The notes: generated by a model not told the origin, from the sequence alone. A stretch of 64,000 bases of DNA from Acanthopleura granulata (GCA_016165875.1 JABBOT010000080.1:34858364-34922363), one strand, 5' to 3'; positions 13,722-24,725 are shown, counted from the first letter of the stretch. Numbers and translations: made by a program.

Positions 13722-14261
13722 ACGTTTACCTGACCATGAGATGTCATTACGTTTACCAGTCCATGAGATGCCATTACGTTTACCTGACCATGAGATGCCA
13801 TTACGTTTACCTGACCATGAGATGCCATTACGTTTACCTGACAATGATATGTCATTACGTTTACCTGACTATGAGATGCCATTACGTTTACCTGACCATG
13901 ATATGTCATTACGTTTACCTGACCATGATATGTCATTACGTTTACCTGACTATGAGATGCCATTACGTTTATCTGACCATGAGATGCCATTACGTTTATC
14001 TGACCATGAGATGTCATTACGTTTACCTGACCATGAGATGTCATTACGTTTACCTGACCATGAGATGCTATTACGTTTACCTGACCATGAGATGCCATTA
14101 CGTTTACCTGACCATGAGATGCCATTACGTTTATCTGACCATGAGATGTCATTACGTTTACCTGACCATGAGATGTCATTACGTTTACCTGACCATGAGA
14201 TGCTATTACGTTTACCTGACCATGAGATGCCATTACGTTTACCTGACCATGAGATGTCATT
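13722..14261. repeat. 27-bp minisatellite, 20 units
   Basis: Exactly 540 bp of the unit ACGTTTACCTGACCATGAGA plus TGCCATT with point variants. Because 27 is divisible by three, long reading frames run through on both strands (for example repeats of LPDHEMPLR), but none has a start context, splice sites or non-repetitive coding part. A 5-unit (135-bp) block is repeated within it. Confidence 0.95.
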
Positions 14262-16119
14262 ACCATGTATTTGCTAAATGGAGAGTTTTAAGGTGAAGAA
14301 TTTGTAACATATGCATACTTTCTCAACGATTATTTCTATCACGTTGACCATTTAACCTTATGTGCGAAATTTTATGAAAGGGTCCCTGAGTTCTTCTGAC
14401 CTAAACATCGCGATAAAATTCTATTTCTGAGTAAAAATAGTCTCTGTTTAGCAAAGTAGAGTTTTGCAACATAGAGGAAGTATACATTTTTTACTTGTTT
14501 AGTATATGACATACGTACTACTAAGCAAGCAAATATGATAATATTTTAGCACTCATCTGACTGGTCCAGAAATCCCAATTTCTAAAACGGTTCCACGTTA
14601 CCAGGGAGTATTGAACGGTGTTGAATTAGGCACCAGAATGCCCTTATAAGTAATACGGCAACAACGGAGAATCTGGCTGATGTCAAGCTGCCGGAGTTTC
14701 TGGCACACGTAAGTCAGTACATATATATATATACCGTCAGCAATTGTCCCTATTCATGCACATTCTAATGGGTGATTTTAAGTGTTTCAGCGGCCAAAGA
14801 GAAGAAACAAATTCTGTATTCTGTAGAGCACAGTCACGCCGCAGCAGGTTACGGTGCCTCGCGGGTATATTGTGTATTATGGGATTATTACATCCGGATA
14901 GCCTCCATGGCTTTTATTTCTGAATTCTGGGAAGGTGTGTCATACGGAAAGGCAACGTTTGTGTAACGCGAGAAGGTATTCTGATTCAGTTCATCTACCG
15001 GGCACATTTAGCAGAGAAGATCCTGAAGATTGCTTCACTGTCTAGAGATAAAAGACACATTTAGCCGAAAAGAGGCACAACTTTTCTTCATTATATCTGT
15101 TGATAAAAAGACCCCAGCAGAGTACTGTATATATTCCTTTGCAGATGTGTACGATAGTATTAAAATAAAACTCAGAAGTATAGAGAGTGAAAGCGATTTA
15201 GCCATGGCAGTGTGATAAATGCCAAATGGTCACACGTGACCGGAGAGATCTTGCTTTTGGTGAGTTCACCTAACTGTTTTTGTAAATGCCTAAATAGGTA
15301 AAATTTGCAAGCTCCCCAGCACCGTAACCTTATATTTTCCATATACAAACCCTATGGCATCTTACTACATCTACACATAAGAGCCTGGTTTCATTCTATT
15401 TGGCAGTAACAACATTATTGCGGCAATTCAATTTGACCTGGTCGAAAAATTTGAAACGTCGTGGGTTATCTAACAACAATATAATATACAACGGGATGTG
15501 GATCACCGAAACTACTATTCTTATTTGTACGCATTACACATAGCCACACTGTCCCACTTTTGACTTCAGGTTATCTTCGATTTCCACGAGGGAGAAAGCT
15601 ACACTCGATAAATTTCATCAAAGGCCGTTCAAAAGAGGCTATGCTGGTGCATTATGTGACGAGGAATCGAAAGGTACAAAAGGAAATCGAAAGGTCTTGC
15701 GGTAATCTACATCGGTTGGTGCCTTATTTCTGTGGTCAAGAATTAAAATATGCATTCTAGGACCGACGACATAACTCAGGCCGTAAGTTATGGAAAATTA
15801 GGTGAAAAATCAGTGATGTTCATTGCAATTTATAAAACATATCACTAGTTTAGAACCACTCAAATAGCTGTGTTTGTAGTTACCCTTGATAAGCAATCAC
15901 AGAAAATAATCTAAAGGCACAAGGCCTCTGGGAAGCTTAATCCACTTCTGATTTATCCAGGCCTACAGTGTGAAAACTACAGCATGAATATGTAGTTCAC
16001 AAATAGTCACATGTAATAGGCCCTTGGTTTTAAACTCTTTCAAGCAATAGCTGTTTGCTCGTTGACTGTTTTAAAACATGCAGGTGAGCGAAAAGACAAG
16101 CTTTTTTGAGAATGACTCA
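14262..16119. other. No supported gene
   Basis: Frames at 14772-14966 and 15560-15760 follow plausible acceptors, but I recognise no protein family with confidence. Confidence 0.55.
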
Positions 16120-16877
16120 GTTACGCCTCTTCACGCATGGTATACGAATGTTGAACTTGACACTTAGATTTAACTACAAGCTGCTTTCGAACACCATGTT
16201 TATACGTCGGAAATAAACTGTGTATGTATTTAGTCAACTGTAACTAGATATTAAGACCTGTATATCTATATATGTATACTTACGAATACAGCTGTCACTT
16301 TTATTTGAAAACTGAGAAAATAATTTGACATTTGCTATTGTTGCAATATAATAAATTTTTACAAACAGCTGGATTGATTCCGATTGAATTAAAGATACTG
16401 TTGAATTAAAGAAGGTTTTGGGCAAATAGCTTTGAACAAAACGATGACCGGTGGCTTTACAGGGACGTTATTACATTATCTTCACAAGCCATTCATTTGA
16501 CGACTATAAGAATAATTACTTGGCTTACATGTGTGTTGGTACTTAGCCAAGAGTAAAAGAATTGCGTTGTCATTTTACTTATGATAACGTTTATATGTCG
16601 TATAATTTGGATTTTTGCACGAATTCTGAGAAACCACACAGTAAGAACTTGGAATTATTTGAGCACACTTAACCTCGTCTTACATTTTAGGATGAGTTTC
16701 GCGAGTACCAGATATCTTTAGCCGCTACAGGTGTCACTTTTTCCCGTCTTTCATTTTACTAGCGTTTGTTCATGCTGTGTAAATTTTGAGCATCTGCAAG
16801 ACAAAATCTGCAATGGAAAATATTGTAGGGTAAATTTTCCCGGCACTAAGTTATGAATTTATGAAATCATACTGTTT

Positions 16878-16915
16878 CTTAATAATAACAATAATAATAA
16901 TAATAATAATAAATA
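16878..16915. repeat. AAT trinucleotide microsatellite
   Basis: AATAATAACAATAATAATAA run just after the pseudo-exon 1 of the broken TIMP copy. Confidence 0.85.
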
Positions 16916-17524
16916 AGAGATTAGAAGCGATTATCAGTTTTAGTGCTGTATTCAGTATAAACAGTCAAAATAACAGTATTGGCCAACACTATACTTTATT
17001 ATGTAGACTTCTGCTCTCAAAAGTATTGTTAACTAAGGCCTTGTTAACTGCGGTTCCACATCAAACCGTGGCATAATGGAAAATATGTATAAAATAGTTG
17101 GATTATTAAGAAACTACCATGTCCCTGAAAAATAACAAATAAAACTAATATTTTTAGCATAACATTTTTCATTTCCCGTAAAACCATAATCTTTGCTTTA
17201 TAATATCCAGTCACGTGTGTTGAAGGTAACAATATTGGTTAGGTTTATAACACCTGGTCGTAGAGAGATCACATTCCCTTCACAGGCTCTGTCAAGTAGA
17301 AACTAGGCACAGCCCACCCAGGGAAAATAGTCCTCACCTCTTCCCCCAACGGGTGTATATATATATACCTGACCAATGTCCTGATGAAGAGCCTTGTCCA
17401 GATTAATGGGAGCTTCACCGCGCTGGCCAGGGACTGGTTGACAGACAACAATACTCAAAACTCGTGGAGTCACATTACTGTATACGTGACATTATTAAAT
17501 ATGTGGCTGGCGTATTGATACTAC

Positions 17525-17592
17525 AGTTTCCCCTGCCTGAGCTCTGCTCATTTCCTCCCACCATAATGCTGGGCGATATCATATAATGGAAA

Positions 17593-17639
<47 letters not shown>

Positions 17640-17650
17640 ACAAACAAACA
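17525..17650 (+). mobile_element. SINE family 1, 3' part with long AAAT tail
   Basis: TCCTCCCACCATAATGCTGGG core followed by about 15 AAAT units. It lies in the left copy of the TIMP duplication between the two pseudo-exons and has no counterpart in the right copy. Confidence 0.78.
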
Positions 17651-18124
17651 TTACCTAAGCAACCTTAAAGGTTTATAAAAATACATCCATCCATATTGTG
17701 TAGAATTTGAGTGGTTATATTTTTTGGACTTTGTATAGGTTTGTAATGTTAAACTTTCTAATTCAATGCTTCAGTCTCCCAGAAACATTCTTTCGTTCAT
17801 CTTTGTCAGTTTTTGAGTTTGTTGTATCGGGGAAAAAACAGTAGAATCGCCGGAACCATGGTTTTATCCCTATAGAGAGCACCGATATGATATCAATGTA
17901 ACTCGTGTGTACAAGGTCAGGGTTCGATACCCAATTACTGATAATCAGACCTCTACAACAGGACAGACTAAATGGCGGCGGCAATGAAATGAGATCACAC
18001 CTGATTTGCCTTACCCTTATTGTCGTGATCAAGTCGTAGGCGCTTTCATCATTGCAGTATTGGTATTATTTTTAGTTTAAATTTTATATAAGATATCACC
18101 CACACTGACACTGCACCAGAACAA

Positions 18125-18435
18125 ATGACACCCTACCGTTCATACAATGACACCCTACCGTTCATACAATGACATCCTACCCCAAAGTCTGTTCTCATGT
18201 GTTGATAATGGGTCAAACAGTTCAGGTCTCCAAATTATGTGCTCATGTGTGGAAGACAGGTCAAACAGTTCAGGTCTCAGGTGTGGATAATGAGTCAAAC
18301 AGGTCAGGTTCCCAAAGTGCTCATGTGTGGATGACGGGTCAAACAGTTCATGTCCCCAAAGTCTGTGCTCATGTGTGGATGACGGGTGAAACAGTTCAGG
18401 TCCCAGGTGTGGATAATGAGTCAAACAGTTCACAA
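18125..18435. repeat. Short tandem repeats: 22-bp and ~48/33-bp units
   Basis: Three 22-bp-spaced ACACCCTACC-type units (18127-18180) pass into about seven units of alternating long and short form built on CATGTGTGGATGACGGGTCA and AACAGTTCAGGTC. Confidence 0.85.
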
Positions 18436-19174
18436 AACTAATACACACGTGCTGAGAAGAAAAAAATCAAATTATGTTGCGATATTAATGCTTTATTAAA
18501 ACAGATCAGCGAGAAGATACAGTTCATGGAAATGACGAATGGTATACAAATGTCTGACTTGACGATTTGGTTCAACTGTAATTTTTCAGAGCCACAGTCA
18601 TATTAAAAGAAACTTTTGTGCATATGGTCAACTATATATATATATATCGATTTATCTATATCTGTATAATTACGAATGCAGCAGATTTGAGTAATCAAAT
18701 TTGCATAACTTGGCACTTTTTATTAATTTCTGACTATATATTAAATTATCACGAACAGCTGCGTATCTTCAGACTGAACTAAATATACTGCTTGTTATAT
18801 ACCTGTTTACGTTCACGTAGATTTTACCCATGAACTGCAGAAAAAGATTTCATTTCGCATTTCTCTGAAGTTGACCAATCAGAAACGAGTGTCCTCTGGG
18901 TAAAGGTATGTCAATGACAAAGAGATGGAACTGGTAATTGAGACAAGCAGGGCTGTTTTCAATATTGAGAATAAACCGGTTAAAAAAATTTGTGTGAGCC
19001 AGGGTTAATTTACATGGACTTTGACAAATCACAAAACGTGTTCCTGATAGCCGATTTATGAAGCTTTGTCTCATATAAACCAAAGATGACATTATTTCTG
19101 ACCAGAGAACCGAAAGCAGTTCGCTGAATCAGGTATGTTAATATTATCTTTGCAAACCATTCATTTGATAACCT

Positions 19175-19455
19175 AGGGGCCTCAGTGGCTCAGTCGGTTA
19201 GCGATCTAGCGCAACGCAATGACCCAGAAGCCTCACACCAAAGCGGTCGCTGTTAGCTCAAGTCCAGCTCATGCTGACTTCCTCTCCGGCCGTACATGGG
19301 AAGGTCTGCCAGCAACGCGCAAACGGTCGTTGGCTTTTCCCGGGTTCTGCCCGCTTTCCTCCCACCATAATGCTGACTGCCGTCGCATAAGTGAATTATT
19401 CTTGAGTACGGCGTAACACCAATGAAATAAATAAATAAATAAATAAATAAATAAA
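19175..19455 (+). mobile_element. Full-length tRNA-derived SINE (family 1) with target-site duplication
   Basis: Starts GGGGCCTCAGTGGCTCAGTC, with an A box (TGGCTCAGTCGGTTAGCG) and a B-box-like TAGCTCAAGTCC typical of RNA polymerase III promoters. The body is the conserved CCACCATAATGCTG / ATAAGTGAATTATTCTTGAG core, and the tail is (AAAT)n. It is flanked by an 11-bp direct repeat TTTGATAACCT at 19164-19174 and 19456-19466, so the ends are exact. It sits only in the right copy of the TIMP duplication. SINEs carry no gene and depend on a LINE for movement. Confidence 0.92.
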
Positions 19456-19529
19456 TTTGATAACCTCAAGTAATCACCTTGTTTTGTCACGTACTAAAGA
19501 TCAAATTAAGTATAGTTTTAAATAAACCA

Positions 19530-19622
19530 TCCCCGATTTCTTCTCACCATAATGTTGCCCGCCGTCGTATAAGTGAATTATTCGTGTGTGCGGTGTAAAA
19601 TACCGATCAAAGAAGTAAATAA
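19530..19622 (+). mobile_element. SINE family 1, 3' fragment
   Basis: TCTCACCATAATGTTGCCC and GTCGTATAAGTGAATTATTC with a short AAATAAAT tail. Confidence 0.75.
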
Positions 19623-20029
19623 ATACATACGTTGAATACGCTATTGATTAATAATTTGCATGCCATATTTAGATTTTCTACAGTGATTCTCAAGAACATA
19701 ATACCATGACTATGCTCACGGGTGGTTGCTACACACTGCATGCTGACAAGAAAATACAATGGCAATGTAATGTTTGGTTCATTCTGCACAATATGGAAAA
19801 CAGTGACAATATACCATACCGGAATATACCATTCATACTGAAAAGATAACGCATCAAGTTATAGTTTATCTGTTACTACAAGAACCTTCCAGATAGGTCA
19901 TAATTAACTCTTATCCCAATCTATACAGTTCTGATGGGATTCCGGAAATTTAGCAGTTAATATGCTTCTGTTCTCTAATTTGGAATGGTTTGTGCAAGTG
20001 TAAAAAGCAAAAGTGTCTCTCATTGCAGG

Positions 20030-20162
20030 ATGAGTTCTCTGTCAACCAGATGTCTGTTAGCATTGACAGCTATCGTCTTGTCGAGGTTTCCATTTGCCAG
20101 CGGTTGTTCATGCCGGTACACAATTGATCACATACAAGACCTGTTCTGTCAAGCTAGCTATG
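20030..20162 (+). CDS. TIMP: TIMP coding exon 1
   Basis: Signal peptide and the zinc-chelating CSC start of the mature chain, up to FCQASY. Ends in phase 1 before donor GTAGGT. Confidence 0.88.
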
Positions 20163-22187
20163 GTAGGTTAAATATTTCTGAGACTAAGCAGCACGGCTTT
20201 AAAAAAGAAACCCTTTATGATGTATTAGAGGCTTGAATTTCATTCAGTGTTAAAATTTCTCTCTTGCAGACCGATCGTGCATATTTTTGAATGTGATAGC
20301 ACAAAAAACATCCCTTCTTGTTCATCTTTTTCAGTTCTTGAGATTGTTGTTACTGGAGATGAAATGATACCAACTGTCACTCCATTCGGTTATACCCTTG
20401 AAGAACGCCGATATGAATTCAAAACAACTCGTGTGTACAAGGTCAGACTCCAATATTAGCCGCTTAATTATAAACACGTCTAGAAAATTACAGACCTCAT
20501 ACCTGTAAACACACGTGTGGAAAAAGAAATAAGATCTCGTTATAGCTATTCGGCCGTGGTCAAATCGTAAGAGCTGTTATCATTACAGTATTTGTATTAT
20601 TATTAATTTAAATTAAGTAAAAGATGATACACAGCCATACTGCATTGGGTAAGGCAACACCGTGCCGTTCACTCGTGGTATATGCACGATACTGGGACAA
20701 CAGCACACATGCGCAATCATTATTTATAGGCTGCAGAAGTTATAACTTTCGGTACTTCTGATGAACAGCAAAATTCGCCGACAAATGTGACATCTTTCGG
20801 GATCTAGTCTCGACCGCTTCAGAAGAGAATATATCTACATCAAAAGATGCTATAAATGTGCGTTAGGTGGTGATCGCTGTGCCATTGACCTTAATCAACG
20901 GTAAAAGCACAGTTTTGTTCAAAATGTTTTGTTCAGTTTTGTTCAAAATGTGCTATTAAAAGCAAAATGGGCTTAAAACTTAATTCTGTACATAAAAACA
21001 TTGCTTATTTTATTTTTGACAGACCTCACCTAAATATGACGCTTTGGCATCCAAGAATCATATATACACAGCAACGAATGGTGCAATGTGTGGCGTTTAC
21101 TTAAGTCCGGACGTGATATACTTAATCTTTGGTGAGTGTAGATTTACAAGTCGTCGAGGTGGACAATTTGTAAGTAAGAATTGTCCTTTGCCCTCTGTAG
21201 GCCTACTGGCTTCCGTATCACTGCACTCAGAGAATATATTTACAATCGTCTTATCTCATGCCCGTAGGATTGTCACACAACAGTGGACATATGCGTCTGG
21301 GTCTCTGCGATAAAGGATATATGAGAGCCGACAGTTTAACTGCCGAACAGCAAGCTTACCTGGAGAATGGGTTCGCCCAGAATTGCAATCAATGCACGGT
21401 ATGTTATCATAGATTTCTGTTTTCGCCCCATTTCGCATTTTATCAGCGGTATATAACATGGACGATTTTGGCACAGGACTCAATACGGAAATAAACTAAG
21501 ACAGTCAAAGAAACCAAATTAGGTACTTATAACAATAGCCTGATCTTAAGATTTAAGTGATTCTGTTAAGCACAAGACCACAATGGTTTAGTTCAGTCCT
21601 ACAGCATGGCGTACAGATAATTATCCATAACCACACATAACCGCAGTTATGAGATCTTGGCAACAGTGTGAAACCGTCAATTATCCTATAAGACCGTTTC
21701 GGGGGTCTGACATGCAAAAGGTTTATTGGAGATCACTTCAAACAATGGGACCTATTTATAGATTTTTACGTCGCACTCAGCAATTCTTCAGTTGCATGTG
21801 GACGAGGAGTCGGGATGATAGCAATATGGCGTCAGGATCACCTTACTGACTCAATGAATGTGTAAGGTTTAAGTGTATTTACACCTGTGGTCGTTTCTGG
21901 CCATCATCGTTGTCGCCTGTGTAATCATCAACTATGTCATCCTCATCAGTAACTGGTTCATTTACAAGGTTTTCAACACTTCAACGTATTTGTGTTTACA
22001 GATTGAGAACTGCAATGTGCCAGAAGGCTGCGGTATGGAAGGATGGCAGACCTGTTTACTCAACCAAGAGAACCCCAACACCACATGTATTCTCGACTTC
22101 GCCATTTGCCAGAGAGTTGATGGTAAGTGTACCTGGTCGGATGGCGGGTCTGGCAGTTTTAATGACTGTCTTAATGTACAGTCATGA
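20030..22187 (+). CDS. TIMP: TIMP-like secreted metalloproteinase inhibitor, 5 coding exons
   Basis: Five exons (20030-20162, 20335-20441, 21023-21131, 21268-21398, 22002-22187) join in phase to 666 nt, 221 residues; all introns are GT-AG. Residues 1-25 form a signal peptide ending FASG, so the mature chain starts with CSC. In TIMPs the N-terminal Cys-x-Cys chelates the zinc of the target metalloproteinase. The N-terminal inhibitory domain continues through FCQASYVLEIVVTG, IYTATNGAMCGVY and LIFGLSHNSGHMRLGLC. NCNQCT then starts the C-terminal domain, which ends KCTWSDGGSGSFNDCL. About 14 cysteines lie in the mature part; vertebrate TIMPs have 12 in about 190-200 residues. The ATG at 20030 is one base after a possible acceptor (CATTGCAG), so a 5' UTR exon may lie upstream. 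The intron 2 donor (GTCAGA) is weak but is shared with the duplicated pseudogene. Role inferred: control of extracellular matrix turnover. Identification is firm; the exact target protease is not known. Confidence 0.91.
20335..20441 (+). CDS. TIMP: TIMP coding exon 2
   Basis: Acceptor TTTTTCAG; the split valine codon gives VLEIVVTGDEM and the exon ends RRYEFKTTRVYK. Phase 1 in, phase 0 out; the donor is the unusual GTCAGA. Confidence 0.87.
21023..21131 (+). CDS. TIMP: TIMP coding exon 3
   Basis: Acceptor TTTGACAG; encodes HIYTATNGAMCGVY, the TIMP region with a conserved cysteine. Phase 0 in, phase 1 out, donor GTGAGT. Confidence 0.88.
21268..21398 (+). CDS. TIMP: TIMP coding exon 4
   Basis: Begins inside the split glycine codon after CCCGTAG. 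Encodes GHMRLGLCDKG and the domain-boundary NCNQCT motif. Phase 1 in, phase 0 out, donor GTATGT. Confidence 0.87.
22002..22187 (+). CDS. TIMP: TIMP coding exon 5 (C-terminal domain, stop)
   Basis: Acceptor TGTTTACAG; cysteine-rich C-terminal domain with KCTWSDGGSG, stop TGA at 22185-22187. Confidence 0.88.
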   Translation: MENCNVPEGCGMEGWQTCLLNQENPNTTCILDFAICQRVDGKCTWSDGGSGSFNDCLNVQS

Positions 22188-22236
22188 CGTGCTGTACATA
22201 ACTGACCTGAGATGTTGTTTCTGAAATGGCTTTCGA

Positions 22237-22242
22237 AATAAA
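22237..22242 (+). terminator. Polyadenylation signal of the TIMP gene
   Basis: AATAAA 50 bp after the TIMP stop codon. Position and match are typical of a polyadenylation signal; actual use is inferred. Confidence 0.7.
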
Positions 22243-23538
22243 ATAAATCCAGAGTCAGTTTACATGAAGTGTTTTCTTTTTGCCTATTACTCATACCCTT
22301 GCTAATATTGACATTTACTGATAAAATGCAGTCAAGATCAGCTTTACTTTTGCTCTAAACAACACCACTGAAACACTTTTCACATGACAAGTTTTTCACA
22401 AGTTCAGAAACTTTCGGAATTAACTCCTTCCTATATAGGGTAATTGGCTAGCTGCAAAGTGTCACATGCTACAAAGGGATACATGTATATACACTATAGG
22501 GGTTTCTACACATGCAGGTGTGTTTACGACAATGGTGTGATAGGTATTTAACAATACATGTGTTTACAAGACTGATGTTTAGTCACATGCCAGGCATGTG
22601 CATGTCATTTGGAATAGGCCAAACTTCCACAACAGCTATAAATACACAAAACTAAAGAAAAAGGGAGAGAAAAAGTACAGGGCTTTCATGTCCTATTCCA
22701 TAATGCGGATGGAGTGTCTTAAAAAATCAGCAACAAACAAACATACTCCTCAACAGATTAAATATACCTCATTGAAAATTGCTTGCCTTTACAACGTTCG
22801 ACTTTAAAAAGTTTGATGAGTTTGTATACATGTACGAGGTAAGGCAAACTCTGTATATCTGATTTACACGTGTGTTATACATCTATATTTCTGAAATCTC
22901 TTCTCAAAGGCACATTAACCGCACAAAATGACTATCTAACGGCTGCTTGCCATCTGTACCTTGTACAAACAGAGCATTATGTGTGCTGTGAAGAAAACGG
23001 CAATTACCATTGAGAAAATCGCTTGTCCTCTTCATATTTTAAAGAACAGAGAGCATTATTACCTCAACGTATGTTGTATTGAATTAACTGAGATGTATAT
23101 TCAGCAATATTAAACAAACACACACGTGGAAGGGGAATCCAAACACTTACACTGGCGGGAATAAAGATCTATCCACTTTTGCATGAAACTGTCCTTGTAG
23201 ACAAACAAGGTAAACTGCATGTGGTTTCTAATAATGGTTTTCTATGCAGGCAAAACTATCATAGATATGTAGCACATGCTCATAGTACATAAGTTTCAAA
23301 TGTCACCTTGTGACAAATTAAACGGAGAATAAGTGCTGTAGAAGATGTTATTTGAGTCTGGTCCTGAATAAGGAACTTTACTGAATATTGCGTATAAAGG
23401 CAGTTTGTGTGGCTATATCTTAATTCAATGGTATGATAAATTGCTTTCATGAAATGGTCGATTTAAATATAATGGTCTTTGCGCATTCGACTGTGATATA
23501 CCGTCAGAACTTTCAGTGATGTAAGAATTGAAGCTAAG
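22243..23538. other. No supported gene
   Basis: Intergenic sequence 3' of TIMP; no recognisable coding or repeat structure. Confidence 0.6.
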
Positions 23539-23669
23539 GAGAGCGGGTCATGGCCGAGTATAGGCGAGTCTACAAATTCCGTGTCCTGGATTCGGCTTTA
23601 CCTGGCACCACTCGCGACCCAGCGATTGACAGGAAAGCGCCTCTAACCATCTGGCCACGACCCGCTCTC
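23539..23669. repeat. Inverted-repeat element with tRNA-like interior
   Basis: Perfect 11-bp terminal inverted repeats GAGAGCGGGTC (23539-23549) and GACCCGCTCTC (23659-23669), extended imperfectly by TGGCC / GGCCA. On the minus strand the start reads GTCGTGGCCAGATGGTTAGA, an A-box-like sequence. It could be a small foldback element or a tRNA-derived SINE end. Confidence 0.6.
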
Positions 23670-24059
23670 AATCGCTACATTTACATCAACAGATCATTGA
23701 ATACGGGGAAGTGGTCACTAAGTAAGTAAGTCTGTTGGAAGAATACCAGAAAGAAAATGATTATGGCGGAAATTACTGAAAACATTGTACATGGCTAAAT
23801 CGCTAAAATGCTAAAATGCTAAAATCGCCCATGTATTTTTTTCTATATTTTTCTGTTTGGACCATACAGATTGATGATAGTTTGTAATTACACCCAGTCA
23901 ACACTTCACAAGGGAGATTCACGATTCCAGTGAGATATGTTTTACCAAAAAGTTCAGTAACTTCAGAGTTTTGTAACAACAATCATCGTTTAGAAAGTCA
24001 GGGTGTCGTCTTACTGTACAGGACTACACAGTTGTGTTTTTCATGCCTGTCTGCGTGGA

Positions 24060-24190
24060 TCAATGCCTGTCTGTATGTATGTATGTATGCATGCATGTCT
24101 GCATGTATTTTTATCTTTATGCATGCATGTATTTCTGTCTGTATGTATGTATAGGCAGATGTCTGTTTGTCTGTATATATACATGTATGT
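24060..24190. repeat. ATGT/ATGC tetranucleotide microsatellite
   Basis: Imperfect run of TGTATGTATGTATGCATGCA type with interruptions, just upstream of a family 2 SINE. Confidence 0.8.
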
Positions 24191-24209
24191 CCGTTGCTTT
24201 TCTGCACAA

Positions 24210-24540
24210 ACAACTGCCTCGGTGGCCTGGTGGGTAGAGCATTTGCCTCGAGGTCGGGTTATACCACCACTTTAAAAATGGTACTTGTTGCTGCCTCGCT
24301 TGGCACTCAGCGATGAGAGATTAGAGCAAAACAACAGGTCTGGTCGGTCCTGTGTGAGTATAATGTGACTGGACGGGGTGTCATGTCTGGTGCCTTGGGC
24401 ATGATGTTCCAGTGGCGGAAACACTTTGGTAACGTGGGATCGCCCTGCCACAAGAGGACACAGCATATGTACAGTATGGTGACTACTTGTCCTCATATAA
24501 CAGAAAAATTGTTGAGTACGACTTAAAACCCCAACATACA
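24210..24540 (+). mobile_element. SINE family 2, full length, 5' half of a composite
   Basis: tRNA-like start CTCGGTGGCCTGGTGGGTAG, then GTTGCTGCCTCGCTTGGC, a TGACTGGACGGGGTGTCATG body and the TTGTTGAGTACGACTTAAAA end with CATACATAC. Related copies lie at 28389-28690, 56276-56605 and 59160-59345. A family 1 head follows directly. Confidence 0.8.
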
Positions 24541-24725
24541 TACTATAAAGTGGAGGAAGCGTGCAGCGACAGAATGGTTGGGGCCTCTGTGGCCTCTTTA
24601 GTTAGTGCGCAAGTGCAGCACAATGTTCCAGGAGCCTCTCGTCAATGCAGCCGTTGTCATATATTCTTCGTTATATGGCTGAAAATTTTTTAAGTTTGAC
24701 GTAAGCCCCCATGCATACATACTTC
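24541..24725 (+). mobile_element. Family 1 SINE head with family 2-like tail, joined to a family 2 SINE
   Basis: The linker AAGTGGAGGAAGCGTGCAGC leads into the family 1 head (GGGGCCTCTGTGGCC...CAGGAGCCTCTCGTCAATGC). The tail then switches to a family 2-type end (TATGGCTGAAAATTTTTTAA and CATGCATACATAC). The same linker and order occur at 28346-28388 on the other strand. Confidence 0.7.

Larger units (their letters stand above)
16692..17915 (+). pseudogene. Broken TIMP paralogue (exons 1 and 2 only)
   Basis: Exon 1 remnant 16692-16824 is 133 nt, exactly the length of TIMP exon 1. It keeps the start (MSFAS), the CSC motif (VCSCCVNFEHLQDKIC) and a donor at the same place, but has an in-frame TAG at codon 10 inside the signal peptide. 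Exon 2 remnant 17810-17915 is 106 nt against 107 in the intact gene. It reads FEFVVSG, then loses frame near a GGGGAAAAAA run, and resumes as HRYDINVTRVYK followed by the same GTCAG donor. Homology continues into intron 2, then stops; no exon 3-5 copies are seen. The copy lies about 2.5-3.3 kb upstream of the intact exons in the same order and strand, so it is a partial tandem duplication. One stop plus one frameshift and missing 3' exons argue for a pseudogene rather than an assembly error. Confidence 0.82.
16120..20640 (+). repeat. Tandem segmental duplication carrying TIMP 5' exons
   Basis: Left copy about 16.12-18.10 kb, right copy about 18.53-20.63 kb. Matching landmarks occur in the same order: a leader around 16136 and 18540, the GAATACAGC or GAATGCAGC stretch (16285, 18675), the CCATTCATTTGA segment (16490, 19158), exon 1, exon 2, and an intron-2 stretch (GTATTATTnTTAnTTTAAATT at about 18060 and 20595). 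The copies have diverged substantially and hold independent SINE insertions. Boundaries are estimated by eye. Confidence 0.75.

Noticed and set aside
13649..14296. Long overlapping reading frames of 178-215 codons
   Set aside because: They are produced by a 27-bp (3n) minisatellite; frames are open on both strands and have no unique coding part.
14772..15760. Possible third, older TIMP-like unit (frames with ILYSVEHSHAAAGY and SGYLRF)
   Set aside because: Only a few scattered identities to TIMP exons 3 and 4; the conserved cysteines are absent and phases do not match.
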